Positions 7,630 to 20,150 of a stretch of 64,000 nucleotides of DNA are shown here, in pieces (position 1 is the first letter of the stretch; every line of letters starts with the position of its first letter). The translations under genes and the position numbers were made by a program. Below the pieces are notes generated by a model. The model was not told the origin of the DNA. It was given only the letters and a program-made list of their open reading frames with translations, and did no database searches. The stretch lies in contig NZ_BBYR01000006.1 of NCBI RefSeq assembly GCF_001293525.1, positions 215,564 through 279,563 on the forward strand, written 5' to 3'. This stretch comes from Pseudideonella sakaiensis (GTDB lineage Bacteria > Pseudomonadota > Gammaproteobacteria > Burkholderiales > Burkholderiaceae_C).

Positions 7630-8744
7630 AGCGCGCGATCACGAACCACCTCGCCAGGCTCGGCGTCGTGCTGGCCCTGGCGGCCGCGTGGCCGGCGCAG
7701 GCCGGCGAAGGGCACGACCATGGCGATGCGCCGGCCGCGCCGAGCGCCAACGGCCCACAGCGCCAGCCCGACGGCAGCGTCTTCTTGCCCAAGCCTGCGC
7801 AGCGCCAACTCGGCGTGCGCACGATGGTCACCAAGGAGGCCGAACTGCCGCGCTCGGTCGAGCTGAACGGCAAGGTGCTGATGGACCCGAACGCCGGCGG
7901 TAAGGTGCAGCCGCTGAACGCCGGGCGCATCGAGCCAGGCCCGCGCGGCCTGCCCAACCCGGGACAGGTGGTTCGCAAGGGCGACGTGCTGGCCTACGTG
8001 GTGCCGTCGACCGCACCCATCGAGAGATCGAATCAGTCCGCGCAGCTGGCCGAACTGCGTGCGGCCAAGTCGCTCGCCGACAAGCGCGTCGCGCGGCTGA
8101 AGGAACTGGCCGACACCGTGCCGCGCAAGGACATCGAGGCCGCCGAAAGCGAAGCGGCCAGCCTGGCCGAGCGCATCGCCGCGGTCGGCGGCGGGCTGGC
8201 GACACGCGAGGCGCTCGTCGCTCCCGTGTCGGGCGTGATCGCGTCGGCCCATGTGGTCGCCGGCCAGGTGGTCGATGCCCGCGAACTGCTGTTCGAGATC
8301 GTCGACCCGGGTCGCCTGCGCATCGAGGCACTGGCCTTCGATCCGGCGCTGGCCGCCAATGTCGGCAGTGCCACCCTGGCCGTCGGCGACCAGCGGGTGC
8401 CGCTGGAATTCGTCGGTGCGGCGCGCAGCCTGCGCGAACAGGCCCTGCCGCTGGGCTTCCGTGCCCGGGGCGTCGCACTCAACGGCCTGGCCGTCGGCCA
8501 GCCGGTCCGCGTCTTCGTGCAGACCCGGCAAAAGGTCAAGGGCATTGCGGTTCCGGTCGCCTCGCTGATGAAGAACCCGGCGAATCAGACCGTCGTGTGG
8601 GTCAAGACCGCACCGGAGCGCTTCGAACCCCGCGCCGTGACCACGGAAGCCCTGGACGGACTCAGCGTGGCGGTGACTGTCGGCTTGAAGCCCGGTGACC
8701 GCGTGGCCACGGGTGGCGCCACCTTGATCAACCAGGTGCGCTGA
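7626..8744 (+). CDS. czcB: Periplasmic adaptor (membrane fusion) subunit of RND metal efflux, CzcB
   Basis: Start is ATG 7626, overlapping the previous stop (ATGA), which argues for translational coupling; a longer in-frame version from 7515 is an artefact. The 372-aa protein has a signal peptide, then GEGHDHGD, a barrel-sandwich/lipoyl-like half (QVVRKGDVLAYV), an alpha-helical hairpin and a second lipoyl half (APVSGVIASAHV). A beta-barrel with membrane-proximal domain follows. This is the layout of CzcB/CusB adaptors that join the RND pump and outer-membrane channel. The N-terminal His motif may bind metal. Confidence 0.88.
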   Translation: MKRAITNHLARLGVVLALAAAWPAQAGEGHDHGDAPAAPSANGPQRQPDGSVFLPKPAQRQLGVRTMVTKEAELPRSVELNGKVLMDPNAGGKVQPLNAGRIEPGPRGLPNPGQVVRKGDVLAYVVPSTAPIERSNQSAQLAELRAAKSLADKRVARLKELADTVPRKDIEAAESEAASLAERIAAVGGGLATREALVAPVSGVIASAHVVAGQVVDARELLFEIVDPGRLRIEALAFDPALAANVGSATLAVGDQRVPLEFVGAARSLREQALPLGFRARGVALNGLAVGQPVRVFVQTRQKVKGIAVPVASLMKNPANQTVVWVKTAPERFEPRAVTTEALDGLSVAVTVGLKPGDRVATGGATLINQVR

Positions 8745-8745
8745 C

Positions 8746-11865
<3,120 letters not shown>

Positions 11866-11903
11866 CCCGTTTCCCGTTGACACCACCCCCTGAAAGGACT
11901 CCC

Positions 11904-12290
11904 ATGAAGACGCACGCCCTGCTCGCCTCCATCGCCCTCGCTGTGGCGGTCCCCGCGTTCGCCGCCGGCGACAAGCACGACCATGCCCACGAGCACAAGC
12001 CGCTGCATGGTGGCGTCGTGGTCGAGGTCAAGGACATGGACTACGAACTCGTCGCCAAGCCGACCACGATCCAGCTGTTCCTCCGCGACCACGGCAAGGC
12101 CGCCGACGTGTCAAAGGCCAGCGCCAAGGTCACGCTGCTGACCGGCACCGAGAAGCAGGAGGTCGAACTCAAGCCGGCCGGCGACAAGCTCGAGGCCACC
12201 GGCAGCTTCAAGGTCGGCCCCGGCACCAAGGCAGTTGCCTTGGTGACGGTGGCGGGCAAGCCCGCCACTGCGCGCTTCACGCTGAAGTGA
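11904..12290 (+). CDS. Small His-rich periplasmic protein of the czc operon
   Basis: The 128-aa product starts at ATG 11904 with AAAGGA 5 bp upstream. It has a signal peptide and then DKHDHAHEHK at the mature N-terminus, followed by a ~100-residue beta domain (HGGVVVEVKDMDYELVAKP...). The GHDH-type tag is shared with the two proteins before czcA. Similar proteins follow czcA-type genes and are thought to be periplasmic metal buffers. Function is inferred from context. Confidence 0.6.
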   Translation: MKTHALLASIALAVAVPAFAAGDKHDHAHEHKPLHGGVVVEVKDMDYELVAKPTTIQLFLRDHGKAADVSKASAKVTLLTGTEKQEVELKPAGDKLEATGSFKVGPGTKAVALVTVAGKPATARFTLK

Positions 12291-12832
12291 TGGCCATGGA
12301 CAAGCAACGAACGATCATCGCGGCCACACTGGGGGCGGCCGTGCTGCTGGCCGGCTGCGCCACGCCGCGCCCACCCGACCCCACAGCCGAGGTCCCACAC
12401 TGCTACAAGACCAACAAGGGCCGGGTGATTGCCTGCACCCCGGTGGCGGCGCCCAGCCTGAACGCGGATGCCGAGGCCAAGCGCTTCGTGCCCGACCCCA
12501 ATGCGTTGACCGTCTACGTCGTGCGGCGCAACTGGGGAGACGGCCGCAACTTCGTGAAGGTCTACCCCGATGGCGGCGCCGGCGTCGACACGCTGCCCGA
12601 CACCATGGTCCGGTTGAAGTTCAAGCCCGGCAGCCACAGCGTCGCCTTCGAGTTCGACGGCAAGCGCCAGAGCACGACGGCGGCGGGCCAGGCCGGCGAG
12701 ATCCGCTTCGTCCGCATCGACGGCACGGTGTGGGCCTGGAAGAGCACCTACGAGTGGGTGGCCGAGTCCGAGGCGGCGACCCGGGAGCGAGCGCTCAAGG
12801 CCCGGCTCGTGGCCGACGTGGTGGTTCGCTGA
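12290..12832 (+). CDS. Putative lipoprotein at the end of the czc operon
   Basis: The 180-aa product has a lipobox LAGC (~residues 20-23) after a short signal sequence, so it is probably lipid-anchored. The mature part contains YKTNKGRVIAC, a Cys-containing segment, and a beta-rich domain reminiscent of DUF2846-type lipoproteins (FKPGSHSVAFEFDGKR). ATG 12290 overlaps the previous stop; ATG 12296 and GTG 12287 are alternatives. It is co-directional with the operon. No function can be assigned. Confidence 0.6.
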   Translation: MAMDKQRTIIAATLGAAVLLAGCATPRPPDPTAEVPHCYKTNKGRVIACTPVAAPSLNADAEAKRFVPDPNALTVYVVRRNWGDGRNFVKVYPDGGAGVDTLPDTMVRLKFKPGSHSVAFEFDGKRQSTTAAGQAGEIRFVRIDGTVWAWKSTYEWVAESEAATRERALKARLVADVVVR

Positions 12833-12845
12833 GGCCGATGACGCA

Positions 12846-13364
12846 TCAGCCCGAGGGCCGCACGCCGTGGCCCTGCGTTTCGTTGAACGAGGGGGTTTCG
12901 ACCGCGCGAGGCGGGCAGCATCCGGTTCCGGGGGCGCGTGCCGGGTCCTCGCCCGGCACGGCCAGGTCCTCCAGGATGGTGCAGTCCACCGCGGCACCGC
13001 CCGCACAGGCGACATTGCAGCCGCACACGATGGCGCTCAACGAAGTCTCCAGTGCCTTGAGTTCGTCGAGCTTCCTGCGCACCTGCTGCAGATGGGACGC
13101 GGCGATGTCCCGCACCTCCACGCATGGGCGGTCCGGCTCGTCGACCAGGCCGACGAGCTCTCGCACCTGGTCGATCGAGAAGCCGAAGTCGCGACAGCGC
13201 CGGATGAAGACAAGGCGCCGCACGGTCGCCTCGTCGTAGCTTCGCTGCCCCGACGCAGTCCGCGAGGCGGCGGGCAGCAGCCCGATCTCCTCGTAGTACC
13301 GAACGGTTGGCACCGTGGCCCCGGTGCGGCGAGCCACCAGGCCGATGGACAGACGTGCGCTCAT
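12846..13364 (-). CDS. MerR-family metal-responsive regulator
   Basis: The 172-aa protein has an N-terminal MerR winged helix (LSIGLVARRTGATVPTVRYYE) and dimerisation helix, then a cysteine-rich tail: VCGCNVACAGG, VDC and GCCPPR. This tail differs from CadR, CueR and classic MerR; more cysteines suggest a different or additional metal site. It is preceded on the same strand by a small MerF-like membrane protein and a 19-bp-spacer promoter, so it probably autoregulates a two-gene unit. Ligand unknown; Hg, Cd or Zn are guesses. Confidence 0.8.
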   Translation of the reverse strand: MSARLSIGLVARRTGATVPTVRYYEEIGLLPAASRTASGQRSYDEATVRRLVFIRRCRDFGFSIDQVRELVGLVDEPDRPCVEVRDIAASHLQQVRRKLDELKALETSLSAIVCGCNVACAGGAAVDCTILEDLAVPGEDPARAPGTGCCPPRAVETPSFNETQGHGVRPSG

Positions 13365-13378
13365 GCCGGCATCGTAGG

Positions 13379-13732
13379 TCACCCACACGCCCCGGGATTG
13401 CAGCCGCAGCTCTTTCGAGGTGATGACCCCACCACCTGCGGAAGTTCCTGCCCCAGCTGGCATTGCGCGGGAACCGAGGGATCGTCCGGACCAGGTGTGC
13501 GGTTCCGTCGCCGCCTGCGGACCCAACACGTACCCGCACCGCCCACACCGGCCAGGACGAGCAGACCCGTCGCGAACGGCGCGAACTCGTCGGCGCACGC
13601 CAGCAGCGCCGAGCCCGCTGCCGCCAGGGCCGCCGTGCCGGCGGTCAGCACAGCGAGGCCGCCGACGAGAGGTATCGCGCAGCAAGCGGCGCACGCGGCG
13701 CCAACGCCAAGAACAGCCTTCCAAGGTCTCAT
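13379..13732 (-). CDS. MerF/MerT-like small Cys-rich membrane protein
   Basis: This 117-aa protein begins MRPWKAVLGVGAACAACCAI. It has two predicted membrane helices (~residues 5-45 and 52-75). A CAACC motif lies in the first helix, as in mercuric or other soft-metal importers of the MerT/MerF type. A charged linker (RRRRRNR) leads to a C-terminal CGCNPGAC. It starts 41 bp downstream of the MerR-type promoter and is followed by the merR-like gene 14 bp on. Likely role: passing a thiophilic metal across the membrane or sensing it. Confidence 0.55.
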   Translation of the reverse strand: MRPWKAVLGVGAACAACCAIPLVGGLAVLTAGTAALAAAGSALLACADEFAPFATGLLVLAGVGGAGTCWVRRRRRNRTPGPDDPSVPAQCQLGQELPQVVGSSPRKSCGCNPGACG

Positions 13733-13772
13733 CCGACGGTCTCCAATGCCCGGGCAAGCCGCCCACATTGCG

Positions 13773-13803
13773 AAGGTAGGACCTCAAGCCGCCTGAGGGT
13801 CAA
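13773..13803 (-). promoter_or_regulatory. MerR-family promoter of the MerF-like/merR-like unit
   Basis: Minus strand: TTGACC (13803-13798), exactly 19 bp, then TACCTT (13778-13773). The spacer contains the dyad CCTCA-N7-TGAGG. The repeat differs from the CadR-type sites, consistent with recognition by the MerR protein at 12846-13364. The divergent UPF0060 gene starts 22 bp to the right. Confidence 0.75.
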
Positions 13804-13824
13804 GCCGCCATCGACAATCGGCGC

Positions 13825-14160
13825 ATGGATGCGTTCAAGACCTTTCTCCTGTTCGTCGTCACCGCCGTGGCAGAGATCGTGGGCTGCTACCTGCCCTACC
13901 TCTGGCTCAAGCAGGGGCGCTCGGCCTGGCTGCTCCTGCCGGCAGCCGCGAGCCTCGCGCTGTTCGCCTGGCTGTTGACGCTTCACCCGACCGCGGCGGG
14001 ACGGGTCTACGCTGCCTACGGCGGGGTCTACGTTGGCGTGGCGCTGATGTGGCTGATGCTGGTCGACAAGGTGAGACCGACGACGACCGACTGGATCGGT
14101 GTCGCGGTCAGTCTGGCAGGCATGGCCATCATCATGTTCGGGCCCCGTTCCGATTCATAG
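13825..14160 (+). CDS. UPF0060/YnfA family small membrane protein
   Basis: The 111-aa protein has four hydrophobic helices and the family hallmarks [21 protein letters not shown] and [16 protein letters not shown]. YnfA-family proteins are four-helix SMR-like inner-membrane proteins; some act as small multidrug or thallium-type exporters, but substrates are mostly unknown. It is transcribed divergently from the MerR-controlled unit and may share its regulatory region. Confidence 0.88.
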   Translation: MDAFKTFLLFVVTAVAEIVGCYLPYLWLKQGRSAWLLLPAAASLALFAWLLTLHPTAAGRVYAAYGGVYVGVALMWLMLVDKVRPTTTDWIGVAVSLAGMAIIMFGPRSDS

Positions 14161-14342
14161 CTCGGCCCGGCCGGCGACCAGCTGGCAAGAGAACTCGACG
14201 GCCCCCCACGAGGAAGACATCCGGCACGTTGGCCAGCATCTATCCGAGGGTCGAGCCCGATGAAGCCGAATTGCACCCATGCAGCGCTGCGGCCGCGAAG
14301 AACAGGTTCGACTCGGCGGCAGCGCCAGCGTTGGCGAGATTC

Positions 14343-14870
14343 CTACTTGCCCGCGGGCGGAGGTGGCGGCGTCATCCATTGCTGACGCTGCATCATGTGG
14401 TCCATCATCATCTGCTGCATGCCCATGTACTGGTCCATCATGTACTGGCGCTGCTTCATCTGCTCGGGCGTGAGCCTGGAGTAGTGGCCGTGCATGCCGC
14501 CCCAACCCATCATTCCCGGGCCGCCCATCATGCCGGACCCGCCCATCATCCCGGGGCCATGCATCATCCCTTGACCGCCCATCATGCCGGGACCCCACAT
14601 CCCGTGCATCGCGCCCATGGCGTTCTGCATGGACTGGTAGTGATCCTGCAGGAGCTTCAGCCGCTCCAGGGGATCCTGCGTCTTGCGCAGGCGATCCATC
14701 TGCTCCTGCATCCGCTGCATGTGAACCTGCGCTTCGGCCAGGCGCTGGTCGAAGGTCTTCACGTCGGGCACCACCGATGACTGGGGCGGCTTCGCCGTCT
14801 GTGCCTGCGCGGCCCACGGGACCGCCGTGAGCATGGCTGCCGTGATCACGGCCACAAGTTGGTCCTTCAT
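14343..14870 (-). CDS. Met/Gly-rich periplasmic protein, probable copper-binding
   Basis: The 175-aa product has a signal peptide (cleaved near AQAQT), a coiled-coil segment (~residues 40-85), then a run of GMMGG/GMM repeats (~90-125) and a Met/Gln/His-rich tail (MMMDHMMQRQ). Dense Met-x-x-Met and His motifs are typical of proteins that bind Cu(I)/Ag(I) in the periplasm. It lies beside the cusCBAF-like operon on the same strand but 470 bp upstream of no other gene, so it likely has its own promoter. No named family is certain. Confidence 0.65.
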   Translation of the reverse strand: MKDQLVAVITAAMLTAVPWAAQAQTAKPPQSSVVPDVKTFDQRLAEAQVHMQRMQEQMDRLRKTQDPLERLKLLQDHYQSMQNAMGAMHGMWGPGMMGGQGMMHGPGMMGGSGMMGGPGMMGWGGMHGHYSRLTPEQMKQRQYMMDQYMGMQQMMMDHMMQRQQWMTPPPPPAGK

Positions 14871-15133
14871 TGCAGTCTCCTTTTCGGCTCAGAGCCGAGC
14901 CGACACAGGCGAACCAGCCTACGCTTGAGCTGCCATGAACGATTGACCTTGCGCAAGCGCGACCCCTCTATGCGACGGACCGCCCACCGTCACTCGATGA
15001 CGCCTCGCGTCAGGCCGGACCTCGAAGTCGATCGCAGGAGCGTCGCATCAGCGGGAAAGTTGCGGGCAGGCCCCTTGCTCAAGCCCCTGTCCACGATGAA
15101 CGCCCTGGCCGCCTCCTTGCGCCGCAGGCGCCG

Positions 15134-15472
15134 TCATCGTGCGGTCTCGCGTTTGAGCTCGATCACGGTGGCCTTTCCCTTGACCATCTCGGCCTGGAAG
15201 CTCACCTTGTCGCCCACCTTCAGGCCATCGAGCATCCGCGGGTCGGCGACATCGAAGCCCATGGTCATCGGCGGCATGGCCAGGTTGGGTATGTCGCCGT
15301 GGCGCAGCACGACGAGGCCCTTGGCCACATCGACCTTTCGGACCTCGCCCTGGACGAGCGGCATTGCGGGCATCGACGCGGCGGCAGGCGGGCGCGGCGT
15401 TCCCTGCGCCGCGGCAGGGCCGACAACCAAGCCCAGCGCGACGGCGAGAAAGAGGACAGGAGTCTTGTGCAT
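15134..15472 (-). CDS. cusF: CusF-like periplasmic copper/silver chaperone
   Basis: The 112-aa protein has a signal peptide (ends ~GPAAAQG) and a small beta-barrel domain with the CusF signature: GEVRKVDVAKG and MPPMTMGFDV, holding the Met ligands of the Cu(I)/Ag(I) site. It is translated from ATG 15472 with AGGAGA upstream and lies 11 bp after the cusA stop. It would pass metal to CusB. Confidence 0.85.
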   Translation of the reverse strand: MHKTPVLFLAVALGLVVGPAAAQGTPRPPAAASMPAMPLVQGEVRKVDVAKGLVVLRHGDIPNLAMPPMTMGFDVADPRMLDGLKVGDKVSFQAEMVKGKATVIELKRETAR

Positions 15473-15483
15473 GAGAAGTTCTC

Positions 15484-18400
15484 CTAGCGGGTGGGTTGAG
15501 CCATCGGTAGCGCGGCGGGTCCGTCCGCGATGAACCGGCGCAACCGCCGCCGGTGGATCAGGTACCACGCGGCCGGCACGACCAGCATGCTCAGCAGCGG
15601 GGCGGTGACCATGCCGCCCACCATCGGCGCGGCGATGCGCGCCATGATCTCTGAGCCCGTGCCGTGGCCCCACATCATCGGCACCAGGCCGGCCATGACG
15701 ATGGCCACCGTCATCGCCTTCGGTCGCACGCGCAACACCGCGCCCTCGCGGATGGCGGCGAGCAAAGTGTCCTCGTCGTCCGGCTCGCCGGCCGCCAGCC
15801 GGCGCTTCAGCGCGTTCTCGAGGTAGACCAGCATCACCACGCCGAACTCGGCAGCCACCCCGGCCAGCGCGATGAAGCCCACCGCCGTGGCGACGGAAAT
15901 CGAGTGCCCGAGCAGCCAGACCAGCCAGAACCCGCCCACGAGCGAGAACGGCACCGCCGCCATCACCAGCACGGCGTCGGTCGTGTTGCGGAACAGCAGG
16001 TACAGCAGCACGAAGATGACCGCCAGCGTCGCCGGCACCACCACCTTCATGCGCTGAGTCGCACGCTCCAGGTACTCGAACTGCCCGGACCACGAGATCG
16101 CATTGCCGGCCGGCATCGCGACCTCGCGGGACACGACGGCCTGCATGTCGTGCACGACCGAGCGCAGATCCCGGCCCCGGACATCCACGTAGACCCAGCC
16201 GGACAGGCGGGCGTTCTCGCTGCGCAGCATCGGAGGCCCCTCCTCCAGCCGCACCCTCGCGACATCCTGCAGCAGCAGCTGCGCGCCCCTGTCGGTCACG
16301 AACGGCAGCGTGCGCAGCCGCTCGAGCGAGTCCCGGATCTCGCGCGGATAGCGCACGTTGATCGGGAACCGCTCGCGACCGCTGACGACCTCGCCGACGT
16401 TCTCACCGCCGATGGCAGTCGCGACGATGGCCTGCACGTCGGCCACCGACAGGCCGTAGCGTGCGGCCGCCGCCCGGTCCACGTCGACGTCGATGTAGCG
16501 GCCACCGGTCAGCCGCTCGGCGAGCGCCGATGAGACGCCGGGCACCTCCTTCACCACCGACTCGATCCGCGTCGCCAGCCGGTCGATGGTGGCAAGGTCG
16601 GTCCCCGCCACCTTGATGCCCACCGGGCTCTTGATTCCGGTCGCCAGCATGTCGATGCGGTTGCGGATCGGCGGCACCCAGATGTTGGACAGGCCCGGCA
16701 CCTTCACCGCGCTGTCGAGTTCCTCGACCAGCTTGTCGGGCGTCATGCCAGGCCGCCACTGCTCACGCGGCTTGAACTGGATGGTGGTCTCGAACATCTC
16801 CAGCGGCGCCGGGTCGGTGGCGCTGTCGGCACGGCCGGCCTTGCCGAACACGCGTTCGACTTCGGGCACGGTCTTGATGAGCCGGTCGGTCTGCTGCAGC
16901 AGCTCCGTGGCCTTCGAGACCGACAAGCCGGGCAGCGCCGACGGCATGTACAGCAGGTCCCCTTCGTCCAGCGGCGGCATGAACTCGCCGCCCAGGCGCA
17001 TCGCCGGGAGCGCCGTCAGCGCGAGCACGACGGCTGCGATCACGAGCGTGGCCACGGGGAAGCGGAGCACCGCCTCCAGCGCCGGGCGGTACAGCCGCAT
17101 CAGAAGCCGATTCAGCGGGTTGGCGGCTTCATGCGGGATGCGCCCGCGCGCCAGCAGCCCCATCAGCACCGGCACCAGCGTGACCGAGAGCGCTGCGGCG
17201 GCGGCCATCGTGTACGTCTTCGTGAACGCCAGCGGGGAGAACAGCCGCCCCTCCTGGGCTTCGAGTGTGAACACCGGCAGGAACGACAGCGTGATGACCA
17301 GCAGCGAGAAGAAGAGCGCCGGTCCGACCTCGACCGAGGCCTCGGTGACCAGGGCCCATCGCTCCTGAACCGTTGGCAGTCGCCCTTGCTGCTGCTCGAA
17401 CGCCTCGATGTGCTTGTGCGCCGCCTCCAGCAGCACCACCACCCCGTCCAGCGCCGCGCCGCACGCGAGCGCGATGCCGGCCAGGCTGAGGATGTTCGCG
17501 TTCAGGCCCTGGGCGTGCATCACGATGAACGCGATGCCGACGGCGATCGGCAGCGAGACGACGGCGACCAGCGCCGAGCGCAGGTGGAACAGGAACACAG
17601 CGCACACCAGCGCCACCGCGATGAACTCCTCGGTGAGCTTGAGCTTGAGGTTGTCGATCGAGCGGTCGATGAGCTTCGAACGGTCGTAGGTCTCGATCAC
17701 CTCCACGCCGGCCGGCAGGCTCGGCTTCAGCTGCGCGAACCGGGTCTTGATGCCGTCGATGGTCGCCCGTGCGTTCTTGCCGGATCGCATCACCACCACG
17801 CCGCCGGCCACTTCGCCCTCGCCATCCAGTTCGGCAATGCCCCGCCGCATCTCCGGCCCCACCTGCACGAAGGCCACGTCGCGCAGCAGCACCGGCGTGG
17901 CGCCCGAGAGGGCGACCGGGATGCCCCGGAAGTCGTCGAGCGACTTGAGGAAGCCGCTGGAGCGCACCATGTACTCGGCCTCGGCCAGTTCGACCACGGA
18001 ACCGCCCGAGGACTGGTTGGCCTTGCGAAGTGCGTCCATCACCATGCCCTGCGTGACCCCGAGCTGGCGCATCCGGTCCGGGTCGAGCACCACCTGGAAC
18101 TGGCGCACCATGCCGCCGATGCTGGCCACCTCGGCCACGTCGGGAACGGTCTTCAGCTCGAACCTGAGGAACCAGTCGTTGAGCGCCCTCAGCTGCCCGA
18201 TGTCGGTCTTGCCGGTGCGGTCGACGAGTGCGTACTCGTAGACCCAGCCCACGCCGGTGGCGTCGGGCCCGAGCGCCGCGGTGGCGCCCGCCGGGAGACG
18301 GCTCTGCACGTGGTTTAGGTACTCGACCACGCGCGAGCGGGCCCAGTACGGATCGGTCTTGTCGTCGAAGAGGATGTAGACGAAGGAATCGCCGAAGAAG

Positions 18401-18657
18401 GAGTAGCCCCGCACCGTCTTCGCGCCCGGCACGCTGAGCATGGTCGTCGTCAGCGGATAGGTGACCAGGTCCTCGACCACCTGCGGCGGTTTGCCCGGGT
18501 AGCTGGTGCGCACGATGACCTGGGTGTCGGACAGGTCGGGCAGCGCGTCCACCGGCGTGTTCGCCACCGAGAACAGCGAGGCGGCGACAACAAAGGCGGT
18601 CGCGATCAGCACCAGGACGCGGTTGGCGATCGACCAGCGGATCAGCGCGGCGATCAC
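15484..18657 (-). CDS. cusA: RND copper/silver efflux pump subunit (CusA)
   Basis: Start is GTG 18657, which overlaps the cusB stop (GTGA); upstream in-frame codons lie inside cusB. The 1057-aa protein has the CusA-type N-terminus ([20 protein letters not shown]), [17 protein letters not shown], twelve membrane helices and two periplasmic loops. In TM4 the sequence [18 protein letters not shown] keeps the Asp and Glu needed for proton coupling. Together with CusB, CusC and CusF it would expel Cu(I)/Ag(I) from the periplasm. Confidence 0.92.
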   Translation of the reverse strand: MIAALIRWSIANRVLVLIATAFVVAASLFSVANTPVDALPDLSDTQVIVRTSYPGKPPQVVEDLVTYPLTTTMLSVPGAKTVRGYSFFGDSFVYILFDDKTDPYWARSRVVEYLNHVQSRLPAGATAALGPDATGVGWVYEYALVDRTGKTDIGQLRALNDWFLRFELKTVPDVAEVASIGGMVRQFQVVLDPDRMRQLGVTQGMVMDALRKANQSSGGSVVELAEAEYMVRSSGFLKSLDDFRGIPVALSGATPVLLRDVAFVQVGPEMRRGIAELDGEGEVAGGVVVMRSGKNARATIDGIKTRFAQLKPSLPAGVEVIETYDRSKLIDRSIDNLKLKLTEEFIAVALVCAVFLFHLRSALVAVVSLPIAVGIAFIVMHAQGLNANILSLAGIALACGAALDGVVVLLEAAHKHIEAFEQQQGRLPTVQERWALVTEASVEVGPALFFSLLVITLSFLPVFTLEAQEGRLFSPLAFTKTYTMAAAAALSVTLVPVLMGLLARGRIPHEAANPLNRLLMRLYRPALEAVLRFPVATLVIAAVVLALTALPAMRLGGEFMPPLDEGDLLYMPSALPGLSVSKATELLQQTDRLIKTVPEVERVFGKAGRADSATDPAPLEMFETTIQFKPREQWRPGMTPDKLVEELDSAVKVPGLSNIWVPPIRNRIDMLATGIKSPVGIKVAGTDLATIDRLATRIESVVKEVPGVSSALAERLTGGRYIDVDVDRAAAARYGLSVADVQAIVATAIGGENVGEVVSGRERFPINVRYPREIRDSLERLRTLPFVTDRGAQLLLQDVARVRLEEGPPMLRSENARLSGWVYVDVRGRDLRSVVHDMQAVVSREVAMPAGNAISWSGQFEYLERATQRMKVVVPATLAVIFVLLYLLFRNTTDAVLVMAAVPFSLVGGFWLVWLLGHSISVATAVGFIALAGVAAEFGVVMLVYLENALKRRLAAGEPDDEDTLLAAIREGAVLRVRPKAMTVAIVMAGLVPMMWGHGTGSEIMARIAAPMVGGMVTAPLLSMLVVPAAWYLIHRRRLRRFIADGPAALPMAQPTR

Positions 18658-20150
18658 TTGGAGCCTCCCATCCGGTGCACCGACACCAGCTCGTATTCGT
18701 CGCCCTTCTTCTTGAACTCGAAGTGCACGGTGTCGCCGACCTTCACGTCCGCGAAGGCCGTCGGGCTTGGCTTGTTGAATGGCATCGTCATCGGCGGCCA
18801 CTTGAGCTCGGCAATGGCGCCGTGCGTGATGGTGATGCTGTCGGCGTCGATGCCGTCCACCTTGCCCTGCGTCGAGTAGCTCGTCGGCGCGGCGGCCGAA
18901 GCCGGTGCCGATGCAGGCGACGCCACCGCAAGGCTGCCGAGCACCGAGCGAAGACGGGCTTCCGAGTCGACGAGGAACTGCCCGCTGGCCACCACCTGTT
19001 CGCCTTCCCTGAGTCCCTCCAGCACTTCGAACTGGTCCCCCAGGTCGACGCCCAGCTTCACCTCGCGCGGCTCGAAGGAACCGTTGGCCTGGCGAACGAT
19101 GGCCACCGCGCGCGTCCCGGTGCGGATCACCGCCTCGGCAGGCACCACGAGCCGGGAAGCCGCCGGTCCTGCGATCTGCAGGCGGAGCAGCATCCCTGGC
19201 ACCAGCCGACCGGCCCTGTTGTCGACCTCGAACCGGGCCTGCAGCGTGCGGGTCGTGGCGCTCACCTGGGGCAGGATCTCCTGCATCGTGCCGGTGAACG
19301 TCTGGCTCGGGTCGGCCTGCAGCACGGCCGTCACCTTCTGGCCGCGCGTGAGCCGCACGGCCTGCGCTTCCGGCACCTCGGCCACGGCCCAGACGCGTTC
19401 GAGGCCGGCGATGCGGAACAGCGTCATGCCCGGCGACACCGCCACGCCTTCACGCACGCCGAGCTCGGCGATGACACCACCGACCGGCGCGGTCAGCGTG
19501 TAGCGCGCCTGCGGCACGCCGCCCTCCTCGGCCTGGCGCAGTAGGTCTGCGGGGATGGACATCGCGCGCGTGCGCTCGCGTGCCGCAGCGATCAGCTCGG
19601 CCGATGCCCCGGCGCGCTGGAGCGCCACGATCTCGTTCAAGGGCCCGAGCCACTCCGGTGCGAAGACCGTGCCGAGCACCTGCCCCTTGGCCACCCGCTC
19701 CATCGGCGCGCGAACGGCGAGACGCTCCAGATAGCCCGCCGTGCGGGTCTGGACGGCGACGGTCAGGCGCTCGTCGAACTGCACGGCGCCGACGGCATCG
19801 AAGGAAGAGCTGACCTCCACCTTCTTCGCCACGGCGGTGCGGATGCCCAGGTTCTGCTGCACCTGCGGGCTGACCTTGACGCCAGAGTCGCTCGCCTCGT
19901 CGGCATAGACCGGCTGCAGTTGCATGTCCATGAACGGCGACTTGCCCGGCTTGTCGAAGCGCTGGCCCGGCACCATCGGGTCGTGCCAGTAGAGGATCTT
20001 GCGTTCGCCGGCGCTAGACGCCGCAGCGCCCGGTGAGGTGGCCTGGGCCGAGCCATGCGAGCCCGACGTCGCGCGACCGAGGTAGAACGCTCCGCCGCCG
20101 ACCAGAAGCGCCGCGGCCACGGCAATGACGGAAAGCTGGACGCGGCTCAT
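18654..20150 (-). CDS. cusB: Periplasmic adaptor CusB fused to a C-terminal CusF domain
   Basis: The 498-aa protein has an N-terminal membrane anchor (~residues 5-25) and a heavy-metal-binding domain with [20 protein letters not shown] (~55-75) and MDMQLQPVY. The usual adaptor body follows, then an extra C-terminal module (~residues 425-498) with [18 protein letters not shown], the CusF metal site. CusB-CusF fusions are known in proteobacteria. ATG 20150 overlaps the cusC stop and its own stop overlaps cusA, so cusCBA is translationally coupled. Confidence 0.92.
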   Translation of the reverse strand: MSRVQLSVIAVAAALLVGGGAFYLGRATSGSHGSAQATSPGAAASSAGERKILYWHDPMVPGQRFDKPGKSPFMDMQLQPVYADEASDSGVKVSPQVQQNLGIRTAVAKKVEVSSSFDAVGAVQFDERLTVAVQTRTAGYLERLAVRAPMERVAKGQVLGTVFAPEWLGPLNEIVALQRAGASAELIAAARERTRAMSIPADLLRQAEEGGVPQARYTLTAPVGGVIAELGVREGVAVSPGMTLFRIAGLERVWAVAEVPEAQAVRLTRGQKVTAVLQADPSQTFTGTMQEILPQVSATTRTLQARFEVDNRAGRLVPGMLLRLQIAGPAASRLVVPAEAVIRTGTRAVAIVRQANGSFEPREVKLGVDLGDQFEVLEGLREGEQVVASGQFLVDSEARLRSVLGSLAVASPASAPASAAAPTSYSTQGKVDGIDADSITITHGAIAELKWPPMTMPFNKPSPTAFADVKVGDTVHFEFKKKGDEYELVSVHRMGGSK

